Source of the DNA: JAZDJJ01 sp043804035
GTDB taxonomy: Bacteria > Bacteroidota > Bacteroidia > Palsa-948
Length of the DNA: 6,817 nt
Direction: 5' to 3'
NCBI GenBank assembly: GCA_043804035.1
Contig: JAZDJJ010000118.1
Location: 1-6,817 of the forward strand
Position numbers and translations under genes: made by a program. Positions 6,384 to 6,817 of this stretch are shown here, one piece after another (position 1 is the stretch's first letter; each line of letters starts with the position of its first letter). Below the pieces are notes generated by a model. It ran no database searches. It was not told the origin of the DNA and worked only from the letters and a program-made list of their open reading frames with translations.

Positions 6384-6391
6384 CAAATCTA
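6384..6391 (-). promoter_or_regulatory. Possible Bacteroidota -7 promoter box for the M1 peptidase gene
   Basis: On the - strand this reads TAGATTTG, a perfect match to the Bacteroidota -7 consensus TAnnTTTG, 10 bp before the ATG. A transcript would have a leader of only a few bases. No TTTG -33 element is seen at the usual 17-23 bp distance; that position would fall at or inside the IS end starting at 6411. In AT-rich DNA such a box can occur by chance. Confidence 0.35.
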
Positions 6392-6410
6392 CATGAAATT
6401 TTCAATTACA

Positions 6411-6433
6411 TAGGACTTACGCAAGAACACGGC
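6411..6433 (+). repeat. Probable terminal inverted repeat of the IS5-type remnant
   Basis: The tip begins TAGGACTTACGCAAGAAC. It resembles ends of known insertion sequences (GGACTTACGCA type, from memory), and transposase similarity stops exactly at its inner edge. The partner repeat would lie right of the window, so it cannot be verified here. Confidence 0.5.
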
Positions 6434-6817
6434 TAAATCTAAATCTGTAGGATATTTGATATATTGATCCGATACTGTGGCATCCAATTTTAATTCTCCC
6501 TTATTCTTATTTTTTGACAATCTGACTTCTTCCGCTTTTCATCTATTGTCTCTCTCATAATGACTTTATTCATATCGTCAAACTCCTGTAATCCCATTCG
6601 CTTGCGTATTGTTACAAACAAACTTGAATCAAATAAGAAATTAGGATCATATACATTCTGTCCAAGAAAATATTGTATATATGGATTTTCCTGAATCATT
6701 TGGATGGTTTCTTTATCACTTAATTTTAGTTTATGCTTGATGAATAAACTCCCAATAACAATCCTTGGATTCACAGCAGGCGCACCTCTTTTGGGATTCA
6801 TCTTTCGCATGTATGGT
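6434..6817 (-). pseudogene. IS5-type transposase, N-terminal part, frameshifted and 3'-deleted
   Basis: Read on the - strand from the right edge, the frame is open through PYMRKMNPKRGAPAVNPRI, so the ATG at 6810 is probably internal and the true start is outside. The region (VIGSLFIKHKLKLSDKETIQ, then ENPYIQYFLGQ and SLFVTIRKRMG) is the N-terminal domain of IS5-type transposases. This frame stops at 6490 after IRIREN. The -1 frame takes up the family sequence as KGELKLDATVSDQYIKYPTDL (about 6440-6500), where LDATV carries the first catalytic Asp. So a one- or two-base indel lies near 6500-6530. After YPTDLDL the homology ends at the IS tip: the remaining two-thirds, with the other catalytic acids, is deleted. 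The product cannot be active; the tip could still be acted on by a full-length relative elsewhere in the genome. Confidence 0.75.

Larger units (their letters stand above)
6411..6817 (-). mobile_element. IS5-type insertion sequence remnant, internally deleted, running off the right edge
   Basis: It contains the N-terminal part of a transposase gene followed at once by what looks like the element's 3' tip, with the whole catalytic core in between missing. Its boundary at 6411 leaves only 37 bp before the M1 peptidase start codon. The other end and any target duplication lie outside the window. Confidence 0.6.

Overview
The window looks like a piece of a Bacteroidota chromosome, inferred from three things: an LpxH-type lipid A enzyme (a Gram-negative outer membrane trait), a very long secreted M1-family metallopeptidase whose C-terminal half looks like an outer-membrane barrel, and AT-rich DNA with a TAnnTTTG-like -7 box instead of clear Shine-Dalgarno sequences. 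The genus cannot be read from the sequence.

Layout. Positions 1-1773 are stacked insertion-sequence debris on the + strand. The C-terminal tip of one IS630-family transposase (2-205) is joined in frame to the C-terminal third of an IS4-family transposase (about 206-648). A complete 1.1 kb IS630-family element (649-1771) follows, with imperfect terminal inverted repeats and TA on each side. Its transposase is split into orfA (helix-turn-helix) and orfB (all three DDE residues), which are out of frame around an A8 run. Five bases after the right-hand TA the chromosomal genes begin, all on the - strand: lpxH (2555 to 1779), a small HUH/Y1 transposase of the REP-associated type (RAYT, 3140 to 2688), and the M1 peptidase (6373 to 3254). 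From 6411 to the right edge lies an IS5-type element remnant: the N-terminal part of a transposase with a frameshift and a large 3' deletion, ending in an IS-like tip only 37 bp upstream of the peptidase start.

How the parts relate. LpxH and the M1 peptidase are the only genes with a clear host function, one in lipid A synthesis and the other in processing peptides or proteins beyond the inner membrane. Between them sits a self-contained RAYT unit. Its gene is flanked on each side by three perfect hairpins in the order A-B-A (A = GCCCTGAAAGGGC, B = CACAGGGC-nnn-GCCCTGTG), and the right array is the mirror image of the left. All twelve stem arms are intact while spacers and the B loop have drifted. 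This is the most interesting feature of the window. One outer hairpin supplies an ATG in frame with lpxH, so the lpxH start is easily misannotated 18 codons too early. Both edges of the host block are bounded by mobile DNA, so the neighbourhood has been reshaped by at least four different transposon families.
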